A model generated the notes under the pieces. That model worked only from the letters and a program-made list of their open reading frames with translations, searched no databases and was not told where the DNA came from. A stretch of DNA of 9,740 bases. It comes from Crocinitomicaceae bacterium (GTDB lineage: Bacteria; Bacteroidota; Bacteroidia; Flavobacteriales_D; Crocinitomicaceae). Shown here one piece after another: positions 1 to 5,542 of this stretch (its first letter is position 1; every line of letters begins with the position of its first letter). The translations under genes and the position numbers were made by a program. The stretch lies in the NCBI GenBank assembly GCA_023264075.1, contig JALQTG010000211.1, positions 1-9,740 of the forward strand, written 5' to 3'.

Positions 1-428
1 AATTGAAGAATCCAACTCACCACAAAAACAAACAAACTGAATTGCGAAATCCCGAAAGGGGCATTAATACGTATTAATAGACCATCGACATAAATAATAG
101 AAAAGAGACAAAACAATGAAAAAATCAACATACCAATACTCAAAGAAAAAGACAAGGAAATGTAATAAACCATTATAAATAATAGTGCAAGCATCGCCCA
201 ATTAATCTCAAAAGATTCGAAAAGTTGAGAGAATAAGTCTGGACGAGGTATAATAGAAACTATGGCGACGATACTCCAAAAAATGAGGGGTACACAAAAC
301 CAATGAATAGTTTTGTTCAATTTGTTTTGATGGCTCTCGCCGTATTCATTCAGTAAATCATTTAGCTTATTCAAAACAGTTAAAATTTTCGTTAAATTAA
401 GAGAAAAAAGTGATAATCTCAAAAACAT
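1..428 (-). CDS. Mpo1-like / DUF962 membrane protein, partial (C-terminus beyond left edge)
   Basis: An open frame of 142 codons runs from an ATG at 426-428 to the window edge without a stop, so the 3' end is missing. Residues 27-49 carry the family hallmark: an NEYGESHQNK stretch (His33), then NKTIHWFCVPLI (His42). Hydrophobic helices follow at about 45-60, 77-97 and 98-116, and the visible end reads SWILQ, which in this family leads into a conserved QF-x-GH motif that would lie outside the window. Yeast Mpo1 is an Fe(II)-dependent dioxygenase acting on 2-hydroxy fatty acids, using conserved histidines; the bacterial members are mostly uncharacterised, so the substrate is not assigned. The N-terminus is about 15 residues longer than usual, so a start at the TTG of codon 19 is possible; a GTG two codons upstream of the ATG is also in frame. 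The family call is from recognised motifs and is fairly secure. Confidence 0.8.
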   Translation of the reverse strand, partial: MFLRLSLFSLNLTKILTVLNKLNDLLNEYGESHQNKLNKTIHWFCVPLIFWSIVAIVSIIPRPDLFSQLFESFEINWAMLALLFIMVYYISLSFSLSIGMLIFSLFCLFSIIYVDGLLIRINAPFGISQFSLFVFVVSWILQ

Positions 429-550
429 TTTCACGTATTTATCATTTGTAAATCAGAATTCAGAAGTTACCTCGTCAGATGATTTTATTCTAGATTTTTA
501 AACATATATGGATCCATCATCCCATAAATGTTCAATTCAAACAATAAAGT

Positions 551-558
551 CAAATATA
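551..558 (-). promoter_or_regulatory. Candidate -7 box (TAnnTTTG type) for the Mpo1-like gene
   Basis: The minus strand reads TATATTTG here, an exact match to the Bacteroidota -7 consensus TAnnTTTG. It lies about 120 nt before the ATG at 428. No clear TTG -33 box stands 17-23 nt upstream, and the region is AT-rich, so a chance match is possible. The rest of the 429-665 gap shows no ORF beyond a 33-codon minus-strand frame with no recognisable content. Confidence 0.3.
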
Positions 559-665
559 ATGACAAAAAGACATTTTAAAAATCGCCACGATGAAAAAACA
601 CTTTTCGACAGATCTTCAATAGAATTTAAAAATGGCATAATTAATCAGTAACTATCAAAGTCAAT

Positions 666-1217
666 TCAATATCTTTTAATGCTAATTTCTTTGAGTTGTT
701 GAAATGAAACCAACCCAAATCCGATCGCTATAAATCCAAAAAAAACAGCGGATGCAAAGTCTAGGAAAAGAACACTATTGATCATTCCGACACAGAACAC
801 TACAGATAGTAGAATTTCAATAATTACCGAGATGCTTAATTTCGGAATGAAATAATTACTTTTTTTTAGCGTGGACAAATTGGATTCATTCAATTTAGGG
901 GTTCTTTTAAAAACCGAATTGCTTGAAAAATAACCCGATAAGACAGCTAAAAAATTGTGAAAAGAAAGACCGGATGTCATAATTAAAAAAAGTAAAAAAT
1001 TGACGATGAAATTTCTTTTTGTCTTCAAATGTTGCTCCCAACTCACATAATAGCTATATGCTAACAAAATTGTATTGACAATAAACAAAGATCCGATTAT
1101 CAGTACGATATTAATAATTGAACTTTGATCTCTAAAAAGCATTAAAAACAGACTCAGAAAATAAAGAACGAATACAAAAACATATGTAGTAGAAGCAAAT
1201 AATTGATTAATTATCAT
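666..1217 (-). pseudogene. C-terminal membrane remnant of a family-2 glycosyltransferase (cellulose synthase-like)
   Basis: This 183-codon frame encodes about five hydrophobic segments (residues about 9-28, 35-57, 70-94, 130-152 and 154-173). Between the third and fourth lies GLSFHN (83-88), AVLSGYF and FKRTPKLN (103-110). That layout and the S-x-HN...F-x-RTPK signature match the membrane C-terminus of roughly 480-500-residue Bacteroidota processive GT2 enzymes, as I remember that family. The catalytic GT-A domain, about 300 residues with DxD and QxxRW motifs, is absent. The frame stays open only to a TAA at 1263-1265, and no GT sequence is visible in other frames further upstream. I infer a 5'-truncated gene. 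The alternative is a genuine small membrane protein using the ATG at 1217, with a near-consensus TATATTTC box on the minus strand at about 1250-1257. Any product would lack catalytic activity. Confidence 0.55.
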
Positions 1218-1264
1218 TATTTTATTCGAGGATTTTTGTTGTTTAGTCGAAATATAATAAAGTT

Positions 1265-1396
1265 ATGAAGTTCATTACAACAGTGATGCTAAGTTATCTA
1301 TTTTTTGGAGCCCTATTTTCCCAAGAGATAAATTTATTTTCTGAAGAAATTCCATTTTTAGAGGTAAATGAAAACTTAACAATGGTTGCAATTTGA
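1265..1396 (+). pseudogene. Orphan 43-codon signal-peptide ORF, probable remnant of a secreted-protein gene
   Basis: ATG at 1265 opens a 43-codon frame ending with TGA at 1394-1396. The N-terminus is Met-Lys-Phe followed by a hydrophobic core and an ALFSQ/E junction at about residues 16-21, the usual shape of a Bacteroidota Sec signal peptide with cleavage before Gln or Glu. Only about 22 residues would remain after cleavage, with no Cys and no recognised domain. I read it as the 5' stub of a lost secreted-protein gene facing away from the truncated glycosyltransferase. A true small secreted peptide cannot be excluded. Confidence 0.3.
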
Positions 1397-1543
1397 GTCT
1401 TGTCTTTACGAACTAGTTTCTGAAAAATAAAACCAATTTTCAATCCTAATATCTTATGCTAGGAACATTCCACTTTCATCCCCATTTTCATTAAAACCGG
1501 GTTCGTTTACACAAAACAAGTTCAAAAAGTAGGTGTATAAAAT
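1397..1543. other. Non-coding AT-rich spacer between orphan ORF and tRNA terminator
   Basis: No start-to-stop frame of useful length, no inverted repeat of note and no second tRNA-like piece was found here. It does not contain a copy of the adjacent tRNA 3' end, so there is no attachment-site duplication in this spacer. Together with 1218-1396 it forms a 357-base stretch without a secure gene. Confidence 0.5.
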
Positions 1544-1573
1544 AACAAACCCCCTGTATATAGGAGGTTTGTT
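1544..1573 (-). terminator. Intrinsic terminator of the tRNA gene
   Basis: A 12-bp stem pairs 1544-1555 with 1562-1573 (one mismatch) around a 6-nt loop. Read on the minus strand it starts one base after the tRNA 3' end and is followed by ATTTTAT, a moderately U-rich tail. The placement fits termination of a single-tRNA transcript. Confidence 0.7.
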
Positions 1574-1574
1574 G

Positions 1575-1648
1575 TGGTCCCACTTGGGCTCGAACCAAGG
1601 ACTTGCTGATTATGAGTCAGCTACTCTAACCAACTGAGTTATAGGACC
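1575..1648 (-). tRNA. tRNA-Met (anticodon CAT, elongator type)
   Basis: The minus strand folds into a complete 74-nt cloverleaf. The 7-bp acceptor stem is GGTCCTA/TGGGACC with one T-G pair; then come a 4-bp D stem with the GG loop, an anticodon stem GCTGA/TCAGC with loop CTCATAA, a 5-nt variable region, and T stem CTTGG/CCAAG with loop TTCGAGC. The anticodon CAT occupies 1612-1614. The discriminator is A and CCA is not encoded. Position 1 pairs normally with 72 and the anticodon stem lacks the three G-C pairs of initiators, so this is not tRNA-fMet. tRNA-Ile2 (CAT modified to lysidine-AT) is the other possibility, but elongator Met fits better. It is the only RNA gene I see in the window. Confidence 0.93.
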
Positions 1649-1689
1649 TGTATGTTTTTGACGAACCTATGCTCTACAAAAACAGAGCG

Positions 1690-1720
1690 CAAATGTAAGT
1701 GGTTCGGATGGAATTTGCAA
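1690..1720 (-). promoter_or_regulatory. Candidate promoter of the tRNA-Met gene
   Basis: On the minus strand TTG (1718-1720) is followed after 20 nt by TACATTTG (1690-1697), an exact match to the Bacteroidota sigma-A consensus TTG-N17-23-TAnnTTTG. Initiation would fall near 1683-1685, leaving a leader of about 35 nt before the mature tRNA 5' end at 1648. Confidence 0.6.
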
Positions 1721-1746
1721 GTGTTCATTCGGAGAAGTTGTTTTTT

Positions 1747-1835
1747 TTAGACGCTAGGTCATTAGACGTTAGACGGAATCGAACCTACAACCATGTAACC
1801 TGTAACTTCCAACTTTCAGCTTTTAACTTTCGACA
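1747..1835. repeat. Degenerate 7-bp-period tandem repeat array
   Basis: The right half (1794-1835) divides into six consecutive heptads: TGTAACC, TGTAACT, TCCAACT, TTCAGCT, TTTAACT, TTCGACA. The left half (1747-1775) contains TTAGACG three times at near-7-bp spacing with one extra base. The heptads share a T-x-x-AAC-T or TTAGAC core. The array lies upstream of the histidine kinase gene and outside any ORF. A similar array with another heptad occurs at 5473-5542. Confidence 0.6.
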
Positions 1836-1882
1836 TAGACAAGGATAGCCATTATTTCAATTTTGCTATTAACTTTACATAC

Positions 1883-3439
1883 ATGAAGCTCTATTCTAGT
1901 AAACAGAAATGGAAAATTATTCTCCTGGGCGTTGCCTTGCTGTTGGTGGGAGCTTCGTTGTATGTATCCAATGAAATTGTAGCGAAAGTGGCTCAGCGTG
2001 AACGGGAACGTGTAACCCAGTGGGCAGACGCCATAAAGAAGCGCGCGGAATTGGTTCGGCTAACAAACAGTTCTTTTGATCAATTGCGCCAAAAAGAGTT
2101 GGAAGAAATGGAGCTGTGGATTGCAGCTACAAAAGAGATTTCCAAGCCTTCGCCGCTCAACCTGCAGCAATCGTACGACCTGCCACTTGCGATTATTAAT
2201 CGAAATACGGATATTCCTGTGATTTTATTAGATCAAGACAACCAGGTTTCAGGATATATTAATTTGGAGTTAGACACGAATGACATACGTACGGCTGCTC
2301 CAGACCTTTCGAGGGATAGTGTGAAACGCGTTTTTGAGGATAGTTTGGTAAAGCTGGCGTATGCATGGGAAAAAATCAACCCGTCGTTTACCATGGAAAT
2401 CTATGAAGGGCTCTTCATGACCTATTATTATAATGATTCCCGCGATATTTTGCGTTTAGAACGCGAACGCGACTCTTTAATCCAAGCCTTTAATGCAGAA
2501 TTGATAGAGAATGCCGATTTAGTGCCTGTTTTGTTGATGGACAGCACGCAAACTGCGGTTATTGCTTCCAACCTCCCCGTCGAGCAACTCGACACGCTGC
2601 AACTGATGGCCACAAGGGATGATTTACTTGCTCAGAATGAACCCATCGAAATAAGTTTTGGTCCGACAGACTTGAATTACGTGCTCTATGCGAATAGTCC
2701 GGAGCTCAAACAACTTCAATACTTTCCATACATTCAATTTCTGATTATCGGGTTGTTTATTTTTATTGGTTATGTTATTTTCAGCACGTTCCGCAAGGCA
2801 GAACAAAACCAAGTTTGGGCGGGAATGGCCAAGGAAACAGCGCACCAACTTGGAACACCAATTTCATCATTGATGGCATGGATAGAGTTGCTTTCAGCTA
2901 TGGACATCGACGAGAGTATCACCAAGGAGATGAACAAAGACATTGAGCGGTTGACCAAGGTAACGGATCGATTTTCCAAAATAGGTGCAGGAACCAGTTT
3001 AGAAGAAAAGGACATTGTTGCCACAACGAGGAACATGCTGTCCTACCTACGCACGCGAGTTTCATCAAAAGTAGATATCACCTTTGAGGCGGATACGTCT
3101 TCAATTGTAGTTATGCACAATCCTCCACTTTTTGAATGGGTCATTGAAAACATTTGTAAAAATGCCATCGATGCAATGGAAGGGGAGGGAAAACTGTCTG
3201 TGGTCATCTCATCGAAACCGGGAAAGGTGTTTATTGATATCAAGGACACGGGTAAAGGAATGACCCCTCGTCAACAGCGAGAGGTATTTAAGCCTGGTTT
3301 TACCACGAAAAAGAGAGGCTGGGGCCTCGGTCTGACATTGGTGAAGCGGATTATCAGCGAGTACCATAAAGGTCAAATCGTGGTCGCTCACTCGGAAGTG
3401 GGTGTAGGAACAACCTTTCGAATCACCCTATCTGTGTAG
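1883..3439 (+). CDS. Two-transmembrane sensor histidine kinase
   Basis: The 518-residue protein should autophosphorylate on His in response to an unknown signal and pass phosphate to a response regulator. TM1 spans about 11-29 and TM2 about 283-301, enclosing an extracytoplasmic sensor region of roughly 250 residues that begins with a charged, probably coiled helix (32-85); I recognise no named sensor domain in it. There is no HAMP: the H-box AHQLGTP (His321) follows TM2 after about 20 residues. The kinase motifs are complete: N box ENICKNAIDA (422-431), G1 DTGKGM (455-460), F box FKPGFTTK (469-476) and G2 GWGLGL (479-484). The AHQLGTP-type H-box is common in Bacteroidota kinases. The ATG at 1883 gives a normal short N-terminus before TM1. 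No response-regulator gene is adjacent, so it is an orphan here. The upstream gap carries a 7-bp repeat array; the nearest -7-like box is TAACTTTA just before the start. Confidence 0.92.
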   Translation: MKLYSSKQKWKIILLGVALLLVGASLYVSNEIVAKVAQRERERVTQWADAIKKRAELVRLTNSSFDQLRQKELEEMELWIAATKEISKPSPLNLQQSYDLPLAIINRNTDIPVILLDQDNQVSGYINLELDTNDIRTAAPDLSRDSVKRVFEDSLVKLAYAWEKINPSFTMEIYEGLFMTYYYNDSRDILRLERERDSLIQAFNAELIENADLVPVLLMDSTQTAVIASNLPVEQLDTLQLMATRDDLLAQNEPIEISFGPTDLNYVLYANSPELKQLQYFPYIQFLIIGLFIFIGYVIFSTFRKAEQNQVWAGMAKETAHQLGTPISSLMAWIELLSAMDIDESITKEMNKDIERLTKVTDRFSKIGAGTSLEEKDIVATTRNMLSYLRTRVSSKVDITFEADTSSIVVMHNPPLFEWVIENICKNAIDAMEGEGKLSVVISSKPGKVFIDIKDTGKGMTPRQQREVFKPGFTTKKRGWGLGLTLVKRIISEYHKGQIVVAHSEVGVGTTFRITLSV

Positions 3440-3610
3440 TTTATACCCAAAAAAATGCAAGGAGTTTGTTTACAGCTCTATACCAATTAATTCCCTGTGG
3501 TAAAACGTCTTTTATAAGACACAAACAAGCCTTTATTTTCTTCTGATGAACTTTTTACATCACATGATGTTCTCATTGTGTTCAACTAATTTAAACTTTA
3601 ATTAAACAAA
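3440..3610 (+). promoter_or_regulatory. Spacer between kinase and fasciclin genes with two short palindromes
   Basis: Two perfect inverted repeats stand out: GTCTT-TTAT-AAGAC at 3507-3520 and ACATCA-CA-TGATGT at 3557-3570, the latter 41 nt before the fasciclin start. Neither is followed by a T-run on the plus strand, so they are poor terminators; the second could be an operator. No exact TAnnTTTG box is present, so the fasciclin promoter is not pinned down. Confidence 0.3.
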
Positions 3611-4753
3611 ATGAAAAGAAAATTTACTTTTAACCTAAAAACAGCAGTCGTCGGTTTGATGCTGCTACTAAGTTCGAGCTCGTTTGCTCAAACAGTGTAT
3701 GACGTAATTTCCGGGAGTGCGAATCACACTTCATTGACCGCAGCGATTAATGCAGCAGGTTTGGGCGGTGCATTGCAAGACGTTAATGCAACGTATACCG
3801 TGTTTGCGCCGGACAATGCAGCGTTTGACGATTTCGCAGCAGAATTAGGTGTTACTGTGGGAGATTTGTTGTTATTGCCACAAGCAGACTTGCAGGATGT
3901 TTTGTTATATCATGTATTAAATGTAGAAGTTGGTTCAGGAGCTGTAACCAATGGTGCGATAGTTACCCCTCTAAACCCTGCAAATACTTTGAAGTTAACA
4001 GTCGACGGAACAGCTGTTTTCGTAAATCAAGCTCAAGTGAACGCGGCTGACTTACAAGGGACAAATGGTGTTGTTCATTCGATTGATGCTGTTGTAGTTG
4101 TAAATGAGACAGTAGCTGACATCGCGATCGATAGCCCAGACCACACAACATTGGTAGCTGCAGTTATTGAAGCACGTTTATTACCAGCATTAACAAATCC
4201 ATTTGCTTCATTGACTGTGTTTGCTCCAACAGATGATGCGTTCACAACATTCCTGACAGGAGCAGGGATTTCAGCAGCAGACTTGTTAGCATCTCCAGAT
4301 TTAGTGAACATCTTGTTATACCACGTATTAGGATCTGAAGAGGCTGCAGCTGATTTAGTAGCTGGACCAGTAACTACATTGAGTGGTGGTGCTGTAACGG
4401 TTGACCTTACAATGGGTGTAATGATTAATGATGCAACAGTAACAGGTGCGGATAACTTCGCTGGAAACGGCGTGGTACACGTAATTGATGCGGTGTTAAT
4501 TGATGCGACAGCGTCACTCGACGAAATGGAAAACCTTTCTATTTCAATGTACCCTAACCCTGCAACAGATTTCATTACAATTGATAGTAATGAAAACGGT
4601 AACTATACTATCGTTGATATTATGGGTGCTGTTGTTGCTGAAGGATCTGTAGATAACAATAGAGTAAATGTATCATCATTGAATAGCGGAACTTACTTTG
4701 TAAACTTCACAACAGATAACGGAGTATATCAAGGTCGTTTTGTAAAAAACTAA
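3611..4753 (+). CDS. Secreted tandem fasciclin (FAS1) protein with T9SS type A sorting domain
   Basis: A 380-residue exported protein. Residues 1-27 form a Sec signal peptide (basic start, Leu-rich core, SFAQ cleavage region). FAS1 domain 1 covers about 28-165 with YTVFAPDNAAF (62-72), LLYHVLN (98-104) and NGVVHSIDAV (152-161). FAS1 domain 2 covers about 166-300 with LTVFAPTDDAF (201-211), LLYHVL (235-240) and NGVVHVIDAV (286-295). Residues about 308-380 form a Por secretion system C-terminal sorting domain, starting with MYPNPATDF (313-321) and ending with Gly-Arg-Phe-Val-Lys-Asn. In the family, FAS1 domains mediate adhesion or matrix interactions; the sorting domain sends cargo through the outer membrane by T9SS, usually with cleavage and surface anchoring. 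A role in surface adhesion is inferred. The gene appears monocistronic: it has its own spacer upstream and a strong terminator downstream. Confidence 0.93.
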   Translation: MKRKFTFNLKTAVVGLMLLLSSSSFAQTVYDVISGSANHTSLTAAINAAGLGGALQDVNATYTVFAPDNAAFDDFAAELGVTVGDLLLLPQADLQDVLLYHVLNVEVGSGAVTNGAIVTPLNPANTLKLTVDGTAVFVNQAQVNAADLQGTNGVVHSIDAVVVVNETVADIAIDSPDHTTLVAAVIEARLLPALTNPFASLTVFAPTDDAFTTFLTGAGISAADLLASPDLVNILLYHVLGSEEAAADLVAGPVTTLSGGAVTVDLTMGVMINDATVTGADNFAGNGVVHVIDAVLIDATASLDEMENLSISMYPNPATDFITIDSNENGNYTIVDIMGAVVAEGSVDNNRVNVSSLNSGTYFVNFTTDNGVYQGRFVKN

Positions 4754-4807
4754 GCGTGCTGTAAAGCAAGAACTATTTAAAAGTAGTTTCTTTTTCATAA
4801 CGTAGCG

Positions 4808-4845
4808 AAAAGCCCTGGTAGCAATCTATCGGGGCTTTTTATTTT
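4808..4845 (+). terminator. Rho-independent terminator of the fasciclin gene
   Basis: A 14-bp stem pairs 4808-4821 with 4826-4839 (two G-U pairs) around the loop CAAT, followed by TTTTTATTTT. It is strong on the plus strand. The convergent minus-strand gene ends at 4839, so its stop codon overlaps the hairpin base. On that strand the hairpin is followed only by the stem's own four T residues, so termination there would be weaker. A smaller hairpin at about 4771-4788 precedes it. Confidence 0.85.
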
Positions 4846-5183
4846 ACGAAAGCAACATACGCCAATAACGCACCAACGCCATAAGCAATAACATCCCAAA
4901 AATCAGCGGTATATCGAGGGTAATAGGAAGGAAGAAATACTTCGAATACTAATGAAAGAAGTGCCCATAAGGAAATGAGCATTGTAATGTCGGCGTTGAA
5001 ACCTGGTTTTTGTAGAATGAACCGTAGGACAAGAGTGCTAAGGTACAATATAATGGGAAGTGCTAAAATGTCGCCGAAATAAGATCGTAGGAAAGGGGTA
5101 GAATATCCATAGAACATACATCCACTATGTGTAAGATAGAGCCCCACGAACAACAAGAACCACCCATTAACGAGTTGTTGCAT
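4839..5183 (-). CDS. Small VanZ-like four-TM membrane protein
   Basis: About 114 residues from the ATG at 5181-5183, chosen because it leaves a 5-nt gap after the preceding zinc-ribbon gene. An in-frame ATG at 5216 would add 11 polar residues and overlap that gene by 28 nt. Four hydrophobic segments are visible, and between the third and fourth lies FLPSYYPRYTADFWDV, whose PRYTAD...D...YG pattern recalls VanZ-like proteins (E/Q-x-F-x-P...R..D..D...N..G). Many Bacteroidota homologues have been left hypothetical or loosely named as transporters; no function is established. It lies last in the minus-strand run of genes and probably shares its transcript. Confidence 0.75.
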   Translation of the reverse strand: MQQLVNGWFLLFVGLYLTHSGCMFYGYSTPFLRSYFGDILALPIILYLSTLVLRFILQKPGFNADITMLISLWALLSLVFEVFLPSYYPRYTADFWDVIAYGVGALLAYVAFVK

Positions 5184-5188
5184 TATGT

Positions 5189-5470
5189 TTATGCGGACAC
5201 CCATGCTGCTAACCAAACAAAAAATCCGGCAATAATCATAAATAAGACGTAAATGGGCCGAAGTATAGAAAGGATTATTTTTCGCCAGATAGGATATTCT
5301 GGTTTGATTTCAAATAGGGCAGATTCCTCCTGCTGAACCGGAAGCTTGCCTAATTTTTTAAGGCGAGCTTGCTCTTTTTTTCGAATGTCCAATAACTCAC
5401 CACATGATCCACATGTTAGGGATGATTTATCGTTCCATTTGCCGCAAGAAGAACACTTTTTTTGTGCCAT
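5189..5470 (-). CDS. Membrane-anchored zinc-ribbon protein
   Basis: A 93-residue protein. Residues 6-23 carry two CxxC knuckles (Cys6/Cys9 and Cys20/Cys23), a compact zinc ribbon of the kind found at the N-terminus of many small prokaryotic membrane proteins. A Lys/Arg-rich linker (about 31-42) follows, then one or two hydrophobic helices at about 65-91 ending at the C-terminus. The predicted layout is a cytosolic zinc ribbon tethered to the inner membrane. No enzymatic motif is present; a protein-protein or regulatory role is only a guess. It starts 67 nt after the DUF58 stop codon, across a 7-bp repeat array, and is followed within a few bases by the VanZ-like gene, so the two small genes form a pair. 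Confidence 0.8.
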   Translation of the reverse strand: MAQKKCSSCGKWNDKSSLTCGSCGELLDIRKKEQARLKKLGKLPVQQEESALFEIKPEYPIWRKIILSILRPIYVLFMIIAGFFVWLAAWVSA

Positions 5471-5472
5471 AT

Positions 5473-5542
5473 CGTTAAATTTAGAGTCCAGAGCTTAGAA
5501 TTTAGAGTTGTGAATTATGAACTCCCAAGTCTAAACTTTAGA
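5473..5542. repeat. Degenerate 7-bp-period tandem repeat array filling an intergenic gap
   Basis: Ten consecutive heptads in one register: CGTTAAA, TTTAGAG, TCCAGAG, CTTAGAA, TTTAGAG, TTGTGAA, TTATGAA, CTCCCAA, GTCTAAA, CTTTAGA. TTTAGAG occurs twice exactly and the rest drift from it. The array occupies the whole space between the zinc-ribbon start (5470) and the DUF58 stop, overlapping that stop codon. Confidence 0.65.

Noticed and set aside
1397..1574. Possible attachment-site duplication of the tRNA 3' end
   Set aside because: No copy of the T-arm or acceptor sequence was found anywhere left of the tRNA in the window.
1775..1785. GGTTCGATTCC on the minus strand, resembling a tRNA T-loop, inside the 7-bp array
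   Set aside because: Only two or three base pairs can form around the loop and no other tRNA arm is present, so a second or remnant tRNA is not supported.
3507..3520. GTCTT-TTAT-AAGAC hairpin as the kinase terminator
   Set aside because: The stem is 5 bp and is followed by ACACAAAC, not a T-run.
4075..4575. 166-codon minus-strand frame within the fasciclin gene
   Set aside because: It is the antisense shadow of a gene with clear FAS1 motifs; Thr/Ala/Ser-rich low-complexity content reflects the coding strand.
4757..4788. Two small hairpins just after the fasciclin stop as separate terminators
   Set aside because: Stems are only 4-6 bp and AT-rich; the 14-bp hairpin at 4808-4839 with its T-run is the convincing terminator.
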